Shown here piece after piece: positions 32,936 to 44,593 of a stretch of DNA of 64,000 bases. Each line of letters starts with the position of its first letter. Position 1 is the first letter of the stretch. Position numbers and translations under genes: made by a program. The stretch is from positions 10,132,583-10,196,582 of the forward strand of contig OY997655.1 in NCBI GenBank assembly GCA_963921795.1, given 5' to 3'. This DNA is from Nannobrachium achirus (taxonomy: Eukaryota > Chordata > Actinopteri > Myctophiformes > Myctophidae). The notes beneath the pieces were generated by a model. That model ran no database searches. It saw nothing but the letters and a program-made list of their open reading frames with translations, and was not told the DNA's origin.

Positions 32936-34260
32936 TCAGTGTTGTTTCCTGGAGTCACTGTGTGTTTTGGGTCCTGCAAGAGTCAGCCTCCTCAGGTGAC
33001 CCGACTGAAGCTGATCAGACCTCGTTATGTATCCAAGTGGCATGCTTCTGTCCCCACTGCTCTCCCCTCTTAATCTGGAGGCTTTTTCTGCTGCATCCCC
33101 AATGTTGCCTATGGCTCTTCTTTGTTGGCAACTGTTATGCACAGTGGCATAGCTGTGCTTAGGGAGTGACTGGCAAATTCCAGACTGCTAGATGTCAGGT
33201 CTCAATCTGGACAGGGAGATGTGTGGTGGAATTTTCAGCTGCCTCTCCAGGTCAACTGTCATCACTCAGTCTCGGGCTGTGGAGAGCAAACCAGCAGAGC
33301 ACTTCTTTGGTGTTTTCTCTGACCTTTTCCCTTCCTTGACACAGTGAATGGCCTTAGCTGTGGCTTGGGAGTATTGGATGCCCTTGATGCCCTTGCTGAT
33401 TGCTTAAAGGACCAGGTCACCTCTGGGACAACCAGATCTTATTTTATTGTTGTGTGGGACACGATCAACACAATCCTGAATTATTTTTTGTGTTCAATCT
33501 GTGTTTTTAGATATGTTAGTATTTCAGCATGCTACAACTGGTCATATGATGCATTTTGCATCATATGACCAGTTGTAGCATGCTGAAATCGGCTGAAATA
33601 CTAAAATATCTAAAAACACAGATTGAACACAAAAAATAACTCAGGATTGTGTTGATCGTGTCCCACACAACAATAAAATAAGATCTGGTTGTCCCAGAGG
33701 TGACCTGGTCCTTTAAGCGATGGATTTCAGGACATGGTCGTTCCTCAATAGAAACCGGCCCTCAGGCCTCACTCAGCGCCTTGGAGCAGCTGCTCAGGAT
33801 ATGTTCAGGATATGTACGGTACCTGGGTGCTCAGGATGTGTACTGCAGATATTCCTGTGCCCGTGCCACAAACTCCTCCCTGACTGAGCTGAAACAGAGC
33901 CTGAGTTTATTGGTCTTCCTGTACAGCCTGATTTTGCTTAGGCTGCAGCCACAGCCATCTTCATTCAGCCATCATAGATGAGTAGAGGCCAGAGGAGTTT
34001 TGGGTGCATTTCATGCTGGTAAACACAGGCCTTGAATCTTCCAGGGAGCCCCCTCCAGGTCAGCATTGGTTGCCTTGATGGAATCTCTGTCATTCAGAGT
34101 GCGTTTGAAGACATTTCCAAGGCTCATCCCCGGCTTCTCAATGACTGATGGGATCTGGTGTTCTCCCAGACTGAAGCGAATTTGTCTATGATATTCCCCT
34201 TCTTTTGGATAATTTTTCCCTTACCAGGTATATTCCAGCACATTGCTCACAGTCTTGGAC
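32936..34260 (-). pseudogene. reverse-transcriptase-type retrotransposon fragment, decayed
   Basis: Reading the minus strand from about 34260, successive frames give VIEKPGMSLGNVFKRTL, then TYPEHILSSCSKALSE and GRFLLRNDHVLKSIA, then (after a 313-bp MITE) AISKGIKG, VDLERQLKIPPHIS and finally AAEKASRL. These follow in the order of the C-terminal half of a non-LTR-type reverse transcriptase family widespread in fish and invertebrates. Frameshifts and stops are frequent (one base is missing after DKF near 34180). The polymerase catalytic block itself is not seen. It sits in the centre of the fold-back element, so it was captured or the arms grew around it. Confidence 0.65.
33404..33716. mobile_element. 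313-bp near-perfect palindromic MITE
   Basis: TTAA at both ends (33404-33407, 33713-33716), with AGGACCAGGTCACCTCTGGG against its complement; the two halves match almost throughout and meet at GCATTTTGC near 33557. It interrupts the retrotransposon fragment between KSIA and AISKG, so its borders are independently supported. TTAA suggests a piggyBac-like mobiliser. Confidence 0.88.
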
Positions 34261-34324
34261 CATCCAAGGCAATGGCACTGCCAGCATTCCATGCTTTAAT
34301 GGGGAGCAACACAGCCTTTGGCTA

Positions 34325-35252
34325 CACACTAAAAACTCATGGGTCATTTCTTGACCCAAATCATGGGTCATTTGTGTTTGGTCAAATTTCTGGGTCATTT
34401 CTCAGAGCCACAACCCTTCCTTGAGTTATTGGGATATTATTTTGACCCAATTCCAGGGTTGTTCGAGTTAGGTCATATTTATCTGGGGGTGACCCGTTTT
34501 TTGGGTTAGTGGTAACCCATACTTGGGTCAGTGGTCTAGCTTTGGGCCAATCAGGGGACAGGCACCATAAACCTGTTTGCAAAGCATGCTGGGAAAAGCA
34601 TTTGTCTAGGTTTCCAGAGACATTTTCTAAGCTGTTGGGAGCTAAAAATGCTAAATATGTCATATCCATATGTCTGTCTCGGCAAGCTGACTGTCATATG
34701 TCTGAATTTGATTTGTCAGTATTTGAGCTTAAACCCTAACCGTAAGTGCTTGGCTGCTAGGTTAGGGTTGAGCTCCCTCCCCCAGTTGGTCTGAAAGAGA
34801 AGAACTCATGGTAATTTTGAGATTATTTAGTTTGACTTCTCTAAACTATTCTGATTATATTATCAACATTGTTGCATGTTATATATTTAATTATGCACTT
34901 TTATGTTGATATTACTAAACTTTGAACAAATCATCTGAGAAGAAACCCTGAAACATTTCTGATTTTATGTTAATGTCAGACAATATTGACATTGTCATTC
35001 TCCAGACAATGCATATGTACGTTGTATTCATTCAGCCCACTCAACCCAAAACTTGGGTTATATTGACTACAATCTTGGGTCATTTTAAACAAATAATGTG
35101 GTTATTTATTTGACCCAAATTATGGGTCAACATTCATAACCAAATTTCTTGCGTTAAAATAACCAAACTGGGCATCGGTCCCTATTTGACCCGTGAGTTG
35201 AATCAAAAATAACTCAAGTTGAGTTGTTTTTGACCCAGCAGTTTTTAGAGTG
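34325..35252. mobile_element. TA-flanked MITE, CACWCTAAAAACT termini
   Basis: Left end CACACTAAAAACTCATGGGT and right end (reverse complement) CACTCTAAAAACTGCTGGGT, each next to TA (34323-34324, 35253-35254), suggest a Tc1/mariner-type insertion. The interior repeats TGGGTCA/TGACCCA phrases many times. Confidence 0.75.
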
Positions 35253-35408
35253 TAGGGCAAGAAGACAGTCCGTGCGGCAGTCCTTGCCTGAACTCACCTT
35301 ACCTCTTCAGCTGCTCTCTGGCCCTAGCCCCACCACTGAGATGATCTCCACCCACACACCCATTCTCCAGAAATCTCTCCAGAAGCTGTATGGTGTTTCC
35401 GGGGGACA

Positions 35409-35685
35409 GAGTGTTTTCTGCTCGTGTTTCAGTCCGAGCCTATCAAAGGGTGCGTTCGGAAATGCGCACCGGGTGTGTGCTCAGTGTAGTGAGTGCCTAA
35501 ACCCAACCCTAATCCTAACCTTAACCTCAGTAAAACTATGCCTAAACCCAACCCTAACCCTAACCCTAACCTCAGTAAAACTATGCCTAAAACTAACCCT
35601 AACCCTAACCCTAACCAGACCCAGTGCACATTTCCGAACGCACCCTTTGATACACTCGGACTGAAACACCAACCGAAAACACTCT
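35409..35685. mobile_element. fold-back element with telomere-like core
   Basis: Arms 35409-35466 and 35626-35685 pair (GTGTTTCAGTCCGAG; ATCAAAGGGTGCGTTCGGAA). Between them is a satellite built of (CCCTAA)n runs separated by CTCAGTAAAACTATGCCTAA, three units of about 50 bp. Confidence 0.8.
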
Positions 35686-35713
35686 CCCGTTTCCGGGGAT
35701 GACATTAGGACTG

Positions 35714-38086
35714 TGTCCTAATGCTCGACTCTCCCTTCACAAAGGAAGCTACTTTGATCACATGCCACCAAGCAGTGATGCGCTCCATTGGAAGTGCAAG
35801 ACAGACTGTATTATTGTAGCTATGGGTTCTGGTGTAATAGTGGTTTATTGTCGTCTGCCATTTTTAAAATGGCTATAAATAGAAAATGAAGGGTGATCTA
35901 ACTTGTCTCTTTGGATTTGTTTTTTCCTATGGCCCTAAGGTACTTCCATACCAAAGGAAAAGTAAATCAAAGTTTAGGGGGAGGGGTGGGGGGGTAAGTT
36001 ACCCTGTTAAAACATATTATATTTTCATGAAATATGCATATTTTACCCTCCGCTGTCCTGTTAATTAATGAAGTATTGGGTTTTTTGCATTGAAACCTCT
36101 TTAGTTGAATTCCTAGACCCCATAAATGTACACTTTGACACCAATAATATTATTATAGCTCTAACAGAAGCAAAGTTGGGGTCTGGAGTAATAGTGGTTT
36201 ATTGTTGGTGGCCATTTTTAAAATGGCTATAAATACAAAAAATGGGGGGTGATCTAACTTGTCTCTTTGGATTTGTTTTTTCCTATGGCCCTAAGGTACT
36301 TCCATACCAAAGGAAAAGTAAATCAAAGTTTAGGGGGAGGGGTGGGGGGGTAGGTTACCCAAACATATTATATTTTCATGAAATATGCATATTTTACCCT
36401 CCGCTGTCCTGTTCATTAATGAAGTATTGTTTTTTTTGCATTGAAACCTGTTTAGTTGAATTCCTAGACCCCAAAAATGTACACTTTGACACCAATATTA
36501 TTATTATAGCTCTAACAGAAGCAAAGTTGGGGTCTGGTGTAATAGTGGTTTATTGTTGGTGGCCATTTTTAAAATGGCTATAGATAGAAAACGAAGGGTG
36601 ATCTAAATTGTCTCTTTAGATAAATTGTTTCCTATGGCCCTAAGGTACTTCCATACCAAAGGAAAAGTGAATCAAAGTTTAGGGGGAGGGGTGGGGGGGT
36701 AGGTTACCCTGTTAAAACGTGTTATTTTTCATGAAATTTGCATATTTTACCCCCCGCTGTAATGTTAATTAGTGAAGTATTGGGTTTTTTGCTTTGAAAC
36801 CTATTTAATTGAATTCCTAGACCCCAAAAATGTACACTTTGACACCAATATTATTATTATAGCTCTAACAGAAGCAAAGATATGGGGTCTGGTGTAATAG
36901 TGTCCTAATGCTCGACTCTCCCTTCACAAAGGAAGCTACTTTGATCACATGCCACCAAGCAGTGATGCGCTCCATTGGAAGTGCAAGACAGACTGTATTA
37001 TTGTAGCTATGGGTTCTGGTGTAATAGTGGTTTATTGTCGTCTGCCATTTTTAAAATGGCTATAAATAGAAAATGAAGGGTGATCTAACTTGTCTCTTTG
37101 GATTTGTTTTTTCCTATGGCCCTAAGGTACTTCCATACCAAAGGAAAAGTAAATCAAAGTTTAGGGGGAGGGGTGGGGGGGTAAGTTACCCTGTTAAAAC
37201 ATATTATATTTTCATGAAATATGCATATTTACCCTCCGCTGTCCTGTTAATTAATGAAGTATTGGGTTTTTTGCATTGAAACCTCTTTAGTTGAATTCCT
37301 AGACCCCATAAATGTACACTTTGACACCAATAATATTATTATAGCTCTAACAGAAGCAAAGTTGGGGTCTGGAGTAATAGTGGTTTATTGTTGGTGGCCA
37401 TTTTTAAAATGGCTATAAATACAAAAAATGGGGGGTGATCTAACTTGTCTCTTTGGATTTGTTTTTTCCTATGGCCCTAAGGTACTTCCATACCAAAGGA
37501 AAAGTAAATCAAAGTTTAGGGGGAGGGGTGGGGGGGTAGGTTACCCAAACATATTATATTTTCATGAAATATGCATATTTTACCCTCCGCTGTCCTGTTA
37601 ATTAATGAAGTATTGTTTTTTTTGCATTGAAACCTGTTTAGTTGAATTCCTAGACCCCAAAAATGTACACTTTGACACCAATATTATTATTATAGCTCTA
37701 ACAGAAGCAAAGTTGGGGTCTGGTGTAATAGTGGTTTATTGTTGGCGGCCATTTTTAAAATGGCTATAGATAGAAAACGAAGGGTGATCTAAATTGTCTC
37801 TTTAGATAAATTGTTTCCTATGGCCCTAAGGTACTTCCATACCAAAGGAAAAGTGAATCAAAGTTTAGGGGGAGGGGTGGGGGGGTAGGTTACCCTGTTA
37901 AAACGTGTTATTTTTCATGAAATTTGCATATTTTACCCCCCGCTGTAATGTTAATTAGTGAAGTATTGGGTTTTTTGCTTTGAAACCTATTTAATTGAAT
38001 TCCTAGACCCCAAAAATGTACACTTTGACACCAATATTATTATTATAGCTCTAACAGAAGCAAAGATATGGGGTCTGGTGTAATAG
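35714..38086. repeat. 1,187-bp higher-order tandem duplication
   Basis: 35714-36900 and 36901-38086 are nearly identical; both open TGTCCTAATGCTCGACTCTC. I see a one-base deletion (TATTTACC for TATTTTACC) and very few substitutions. Recent duplication or assembly duplication. Confidence 0.85.
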
Positions 38087-38227
38087 TGGTTTATTGTTGG
38101 CGGCCATTTTTAAAATGGCTATAAAAAGAAAATGAAGGGTGATCTAACTTGTCTCTTTGGATAAATTCTTTCCAATGGCCCTAAGGTACTTCCATACCAA
38201 AGGGGACCTTTGCATCATGACTTGAAG
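35810..38227. repeat. right array of about 352-bp units, inverted to the left array
   Basis: GCCATTTTTAAAATGGCTATA recurs about every 352 bp (35858, 36210, 36562, 37044, 37396, 37748, 38103). Three frames starting MKGDLTCLFGFVFSYGPKV or close variants are by-products of the repeat unit, not genes. Confidence 0.88.
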
Positions 38228-38547
38228 TAAAATGTGTCTTAGAGCCTCCACTATATCATATCGTCCATATTATTGCCCATATCGTTGCCCATATCATTGC
38301 CTTTTGCTTTTTGCTACACTATATCAAAATAACAAGTGTGGAAACTCAATAGCACTTAAAATCAATAGTGATATTGACTTATTATTATGCTGTTTTTTGA
38401 ATAATGCTTAGTTTTCACTGTTGCAACACTTAAAATATTAAATATGAAAATTGTACGTTAATATCATATATCGTATCGATATCGAAATATTTGGCATAAA
38501 TACAGAGATAGGAAATATCGTTCATATCGTGCAGCCCTAACACCTAC

Positions 38548-39117
38548 TGCTGTATGAAAGACTAGCCAGCTCACCGCCTACTATCAGTGTGTGGTGAAAT
38601 CTCGCTCTTTCGAACGACCATCATTTTGACAAAGGAGCGTCGGGAGGGTTAGCGACTCACCCCACGGAGGTTAGGGTAAGGGTTAGGTTTGGGTGTCGAA
38701 AAGATGACACATAGAAACAGCTAAACGCTCCCTCAGTGTGTCACCATTGTCAATGTGGGGTTAAAATGGAACCACATGGACCCAAGGGGTCCATTTGGTT
38801 CCATTTGGTACACTCTCATAATTACAGGGGTCCTTGAAACCACTGATTAAGTTTGTTTCGTGTAATTTGTGCCTAACTGGATTCGTGCACAATGAAGCGA
38901 GACAGAAAAACAAGTCTAGACAAGACTGTTCAGCATGATTATCACCATAGCAACACAGAAACACTGCCTTATCACTTGTTTAAAATGTGTGCTTAACAAC
39001 ATGCAGCTGCTAATTTATTCTCCCACAAAGTTCAGTCACCTCCTGGCGTTGGTAACAAGGTTCTGAATGTGCTGATGATGAGAGCACAGATGTACAGTCA
39101 TCCTTTATCCATTAGAG
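38548..39117. other. minisatellite remainder and decayed repeats
   Basis: 38548-38590 continues the 40-bp minisatellite. 38650-38700 has GGTTAGGG-like phrases shared with 9900-10040, and 38770-38860 resembles the hAT-like element at 29-238. No gene. Confidence 0.5.
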
Positions 39118-39480
39118 CAGGGGTCTTCAACAGGGGGTCCGGGACCCCTAGTGCATCCTCAGAGTTACTACTGGGGGGCCCCAGATCTTTATGTGATAGA
39201 AACTTGTTTTTTTCTCCTTTTTTATATTAATCACTTGAACCCTAGCATCCATATTCGGAGAACTTTAGCCAAAAATAGCAGATCTACAAGCTCACAATGC
39301 CTCGCGCTGCGACTGTGAGGCGGTGTGAGCTTCGGCTATTTTTGGCAAAGAGCTTTGGTGTAGAGGGGAAAAAGAGCAGACTAAGTACAGAGTGAAAGGT
39401 CAAGTATTGACGGTTCAAGTGGTTAAATATCTGAAAACTGACATGAATCCAAAATACACTGATGATTGTGCTGTCATTGT
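39118..39480. mobile_element. hAT MITE, CAGGGGTCTTCAA family, truncated
   Basis: Starts CAGGGGTCTTCAACAGGGGG and carries the hairpin module at 39272-39345; similarity to 61333-61758 (opposite orientation) runs to GATGATTGTGCTGT near 39470 and then stops, so one end is deleted. Confidence 0.75.
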
Positions 39481-40060
39481 GGTTCCCTTCATTTTTGGTT
39501 TATGACAATCTATATATCTATATTCCCTAGTAAAAGAGATTTTCACGAATAAAAAAAAGAAAGTAATTTCATTAATAAATGAATTAAACATCGAGGGAAT
39601 TCCATAAATTAGTTTAAAAAGTAGTGAAACTAGCTGATCTACAAGCTCTACTAGAGACAGTATTCTCAGAGCTGTGTTCAAGGTTGTGCGCTTTATTGTT
39701 ACAGGTACATAAGAGTAAAACCTATTTCTGTTTGGCTTTCTTCAGACTATGCAGCAGCATAGGTAGTAATCATGATGATAACAGAACCATTAAAAAAAGA
39801 TTGAGAGAGAGAGAGAGGGAGATGAGAGAGCAAAATATAGTGTACACTGTACACACGCATTACATGATCTTAATATTAACAGCAGCACCTGCAGCATTTT
39901 GTCAGTAGCTGCCACCTTAGTTTAATACGTAAACAACTTCACAGTATCTGCTATCTTCTATACACAGCAGTTGTAGCCGCAGTTACAAGCATACGCGTGT
40001 TGTTCATTAACAGAGATTTAGACTAAACTAAACAATAAACTAGAGTTTATTTCGTCAAAC
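39481..40060. other. non-coding; hairpin half copy
   Basis: AGCTGATCTACAAGCTCTA at 39631-39649 is a lone arm. GA-rich run at 39798-39825. Confidence 0.45.
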
Positions 40061-40500
40061 AAAACTATGATGAAGCATCCTCCTTTTTTCATTGAGAAAA
40101 AACAAAATGTTAGGGAGGGACTAGTGGAGAAGAGATCCAGTAGAACTAAAAGTCAAGTCATATGTTTGGTTGCGCTCCGGTGTTGCGCTCTGAAAATGGC
40201 AGATCTACAAGCTCAGCTGATCTACACTCTCACAACGCGTTGCAGCTTTGTGAGATTGTAGAAAGTAGCTATTTTCTCTCTCTAGTCAAGGTCATCCTCA
40301 GACGAGCCTATTTTCAGCATTTTCAACATGTAACCTAGTGTAAAATCAAGCATTACGACGCCATCGAGGCCAAAATCAACTGTAGATTTAGTCAACTAAA
40401 ACATGATATTTAGTTGACTAAAATGAAAACATTTCAGATGACTAAAATATTACTTAAACTATAATAAATTAATAATAATAATAATAATAATAAATCATGT
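40061..40500. repeat. dispersed element with hairpin, related to 63331-63500
   Basis: GAGATCCAGTAGAACTA, GTCAAGTCATATGTTTGGTT and TGCGCTCTGAAAATGGC correspond to the reverse complement of 63370-63440. The hairpin at 40191-40274 has a second arm copy inserted (AGATCTACAAGCTC then TGATCTACACTCTCACAACG). TTTAGTCAACTAAAA palindromes follow at 40385-40425. Confidence 0.55.
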
Positions 40501-41640
40501 ATTCAAAGGACTATGACACTAAATCTAAGTTTGCTGTCAAAATCAACACTGCAATGAACCAGACAGGACGCCATGTACTGTACAGAAATAACCGTCTGTC
40601 ACATGCATTGCATCATGGGATCTCAAGCCTCTACCATTACTCCTCCTTATTTAGCTCTGCACGACTAGTTTAAAAATAAAGTAGAGGTTTATGCAAATAA
40701 CACAAAGGAGCATTTTTACTGAAAGAGGAAGAGAGAAATAAGTAGATGATAGAAATGCATGCAGTCTGGGGATATACTGTAAATAATGAAATGATCAGAT
40801 GTGGTGATTGTTTATTGTCTGGGATGTTAATAGTGCATGTTGACGCAGGCTGTTTGCTTTGCAGTATTAAGAGGTTTGACCACGACTGTCTGCTGGCAGC
40901 ACACCATTGCTTGAGGGTGAATGAGGAGAGATTAGTGCAGATACTGGTCTCTGCTGCTGCCTGATGCAGGGCCAGTTATCATCAAGCAGAGGTTCTGTTT
41001 GAATAGTGTAAGCAACTTGCAAGTAGACTTGGGGATACATGTTTTTTGGTCTTCCCAGTGTCTCTTCCAGCCCCCAAAAAACCCATCCATTAACTCTAAG
41101 CCTTGCCTTTCATTTCAGTGATTTTCTGAATGGGCGAGTCTGAACGGTACTCTTTTGAAATCGGGCCCTTGCTTATGTCACAAAGGGGCTCATTTCCTAT
41201 TTGGCCCCCTCGAGACTGGGGCAGTACTTTTTGGGAGGTTATATTATATTGAGACTATATAATATGAGGTGGAACCATGAGGTAAAGTGGTACTAAAACC
41301 ATACAGAGAAGATTGCGATTGACTCTACATTGTTCTCATTGTGGTTCTCTAATATTCTCTGTATCGTTCCAATTTTAGCACAAAGACAGCGCCCTGTTGC
41401 CAACAAAGGGTTGGCTGTTTTTGCATTTCACTCTTGTACCCATGGTTCACGGTACATGCCTGCTTCTATTGTGCAATGCGCAGTCTTTTCTATTGTGTGA
41501 ATGGCAGTGGCCATGGTGTTGTTATTTTTTTCTGAAGTTGAACTCTGTAAAGACAGTGAATCTATACAAAGAAGAAGTTTGACGTTATTGACTTATCACA
41601 TAAGGCAGTGACTCAGGGCCAGAGCAGCGGAATGGGAAGG
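40501..41640. other. non-coding stretch, nothing recognised
   Basis: (AAT)n at 40463-40492 just before. Short frames only; no gene recognised. Confidence 0.45.
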
Positions 41641-41652
41641 GCGAGAGTTGGT

Positions 41653-41824
41653 GTCGAAGTGTCCTTGAGCAAGACTCTGAACACCTAATTGCTCCCGATG
41701 TGCAGGATGGTGCCTTGCATGGTTTCCTCTGCCATCGGTGTATGAACGTGTGAGTGAATGTAACGCACAATCTATTGAAGCGCTTTGGATAAAAAGCACT
41801 TTATACGTTAGATGCACCATTTAC
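41653..41824 (+). mobile_element. tRNA-derived SINE, 5'-truncated
   Basis: GTCCTTGAGCAAGACTCTGAA, TTGCATGGTTTCCTC, GCGCTTTGGATAAAAAGCAC and GCACCATTTACCAT match the body and tail of the SINE at 43432. The tRNA-like head is missing. Confidence 0.75.
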
Positions 41825-42857
41825 CATGTATAACATAGGTTTGACCTAGAAGTGCAGACAGCGGCTAGAGTCATGTTTGTATCACCATGTTAGAAAGTAA
41901 AAAACGCCTTGCTGGCTTTCTGTTCTTCTCAAGCTTGTGAGCGTGTGAACATTTATAATAATTTAGAAACAAACTGACAAAATCATCTGATGAACTGTTG
42001 TGTACAGTAGCTTCTCCTATAGCTTCCTGAATTAGAATTAGTATTTTATTTTCTGTGGTGTCCAGATTATAACCACCAACAATGAGAAATGAAATGAAAT
42101 GAAATGAAAAAAATAAAAAGACAAATAAATAAATAAACAATTCATAATAATACAAAATCAACCAAATTAGTGTGATTCAAAAGCTAGTGAAAGCAAAACA
42201 TTAAGCTTAAAGTACTTCCAAACCTTTGATTTGATGGAGCATTGTAAATAGTGTTGGTGTTGTTTGCCTACCTCTCACGCTCTTGTAAATGAATTACTCA
42301 CTGAGCATTTTTCGGACGCGGCTGACTATGGGATTGGCGGTCATTATTATTTTAATGGTAAAATCCTTATTGACTTGTAGCTCTGAGTGAGTCTCGCAGC
42401 AGGTTTGTTAATACTGAAGCAGAATTATCTGCTAAGCTTCAGTGAACCGTTAAATCGTCTTTAGAACCGAACCATTGTGCGTCTCATCACAATCGAATGA
42501 GTTTTGGTTAAACCTTTACTTACAGTAATGTAATGACTACATGAATGTGTTTTCCACTGGTTCATACAAGCCTTGTTGATTATATCAAACCGCTTTTGAA
42601 TTACTAATCAGAAGTTTAAGAGCTTGTGAACATTTGAGTCATTAGTGATGGTAATTAACCTGATTGCAGAAGTTCATTAGAGTTTTGTGACAGACACAAC
42701 TTGTAACTGTCTGCTGCTTGATGCTTTCCAATTAAAACTAACAATTATATCTGTGTTCTCTCTCTCTCTCGCTCTCAGATGATATTCATATTTGACTTCA
42801 TTTTAAAAGGAAATTATCAGACACTCACGCACCTGTGCTCACACAATAATGTTTGAA

Positions 42858-43382
42858 CCCTCTAAGGCCCAAATATAGAAATACTTGAAATAAAAAATTG
42901 AAAAAAATCAGATGGTGTTGTAGGAGTCCTAATAAGAGGAAAATGTAATGTTTTTTTTTCTTCAAAAAAATGTTTTTGTAAGGTTTTATAGCCATAAATC
43001 ATAAATCATAAATCATGCTCTAATTTACATATGGGGGATATTTTTCACAATAATAACATATGTACATGTTCTAGACATTCTAATGATCACCAAAAAAAAT
43101 AGTACAGGCATTTTAATTATGTTTTTGTGAGGAATAGCTTCCATGAAAAAGTGAGATGTTGTTTGTCAAAACTCTGGAATGTCAGCGGGTGTGGCGGGTG
43201 TGAATGTCAGCCCCTGTGGGGGGTATTTATATGCAAATATTGTGGCCAATGGCATTGTAATACTAAACAATAGAATCCAATGGTGATGTTTAGGTGGTAG
43301 GGGGAGCTAAAATAAAATGATTTAAACCTTTTTTTGGATAAAATACAAACGTTGTAATATTACAATAGTGGGCCTTAGAGGG
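42858..43382. mobile_element. MITE, CCCTCTAAGGCCC family, 525 bp
   Basis: Ends CCCTCTAAGGCCC and, on the right, GGGCCTTAGAGGG, followed by TTAA at 43383; the left flank is TGAA, one change from TTAA. The interior is collinear (inverted) with the better-bounded copy at 48842-49360, for example CAAATATTGTGGCCAATGGC. Confidence 0.82.
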
Positions 43383-43431
43383 TTAAGTGGTAATGATGTG
43401 CACATGAAAACAAGGACACATCCTGCCTGTT

Positions 43432-44593
43432 GGGGCAGCAGTGGCTCAGGGGTAGAGTCGCCGTCTTAGAACACTGAGGGTTCCCAGTTCGATCCCAGAC
43501 TCTCCCAGAGTCCTTGAGCAAGACTCTGAACCCCTAGTTGCCCCGGTGAGCAGGTTGGTGGTGCCTTGCATGGTTTCCTCCGCCATCGGTGTATGAATGT
43601 GTGTGTGATAGGGATGTGCGCGTGTATTCGGTTATCCGATTACACGGTTTGTAAACCACTATTCGTTTTGAAAATACAATTCGATTATTCTATTAAATAT
43701 ATTTTTAATTATTGAGATATTAACTTTATTAAACATTTAAATTCTGCGCCCATATTACTGTCTTGTCTTAATAAAATGTTACTTTTTAACAAGCAAATTA
43801 AGCATTCCCTTTGTTGATTTGCGCAGCATGACTGTCTGTGTCACAGTCTGTCTGTTGCGCGCTGTGGTTTGTGGTCGCGCTGACCTGCAGTGAGTGTGCA
43901 TGACACTGCACGCAGCCACACACCAAGCAGGCTGTCCGCTGTGCGAGTAAATTAATGGCAATTAAGCAACGTGTATCTTAAAGATACTGGATGTGAATCA
44001 CTCGTTACCTCGAGTAGTATAGCCTGCACGCTGCATCTGTGATCCGGTCCATGAATTAATCCATATTTTGGGGTGAGAACAAGCCAAGGAGAATGCTTAA
44101 TCATACATAGGCTGAGAATGAATGGAATACCATTATGTAGCTAACTTTGCAGAGAACAGAGCTGTTGCTCAGTTAGTATAGCGACTCCATTCAGAGCTGT
44201 TGTAGCGACCAAGCTGAGACTGATGCGCTAATTATTGATCTGACCTAGATTCACGCAATGACGTAATTGATTAATTTGAGCAAGATTTCAATATTATATA
44301 ACATTTTAAAAGGCTTTTATATACTCTTGATACTTTTTTCAAACGAGGTTTTCCCTAATAGATCGAAGTGCTCAGTTTTGGCTATTTTCTGTGTGAAATT
44401 ACAATAATAAAAAAATAATAATAATAATAATTTTCGAATAGTCGAATATTCGTTTACAAAATTGTCGTGTACACGTCAGTGAAATTAGTCGCTAGGAACA
44501 TCCCTAGTGTGTGAATGGGTGAATGTAAATAATGCACAATCTCTGTAAAGCGCCTTGGATAAAGGTGCTATATAAATGCACCATTTACCATTT
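43432..44593 (+). mobile_element. tRNA-derived SINE split by a hAT element
   Basis: The head has an A-box-like TGGCTCAGGGG (43443) and a B-box-like GGTTCCCAGTTCGATCCC (43479-43496), so it descends from a tRNA but is not a tRNA gene. The body runs to TGTGTGTGA at 43608 and resumes at 44507 through GCGCCTTGGATAAAGGTGCT and ATAAATGCACCATTTACC. Confidence 0.8.
43609..44506. mobile_element. hAT element, 898 bp, inside a SINE
   Basis: Termini TAGGGATGTGCG and (right, reverse complement) TAGGGATGTTCC. Flanks 43601-43608 and 44507-44514 are both GTGTGTGA. Subterminal ATTCG/CGAATA repeats at both ends. No transposase recognised. Confidence 0.92.

Larger units (their letters stand above)
31079..38539. 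mobile_element. 7.46-kb fold-back hAT-like element
   Basis: Termini TAAGGCTGCACAATAT and (right, reverse complement) TAGGGCTGCACGATAT. Flanks CCACCTAC (31071-31078) and ACACCTAC (38540-38547) agree at 7 of 8 bases, and joining them restores a minisatellite unit. The body is two opposed arrays (31232-32690 and 35810-38227) that pair with one another, around a 3.1-kb centre holding a retrotransposon fragment and three smaller elements. No hAT transposase is seen. Confidence 0.8.

Noticed and set aside
35493..35620. Chromosome-end telomere
   Set aside because: The run is short, interrupted and enclosed by inverted repeats of a mobile element.
35224..35705. Frames rich in Pro-Asn and Val-Arg on both strands
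   Set aside because: They follow from the (CCCTAA)n telomere-like core and its complement.
35886..37279. Three nearly identical frames beginning with MKGDLTCLFG or MGGDLTCLFG
   Set aside because: They lie at the same place in each 352-bp satellite unit and carry no domain; copies of a repeat, not a gene family.
43442..43496. tRNA gene candidate, also at 58975-59029
   Set aside because: Only A- and B-box-like motifs are present; no cloverleaf, and both continue into SINE bodies.
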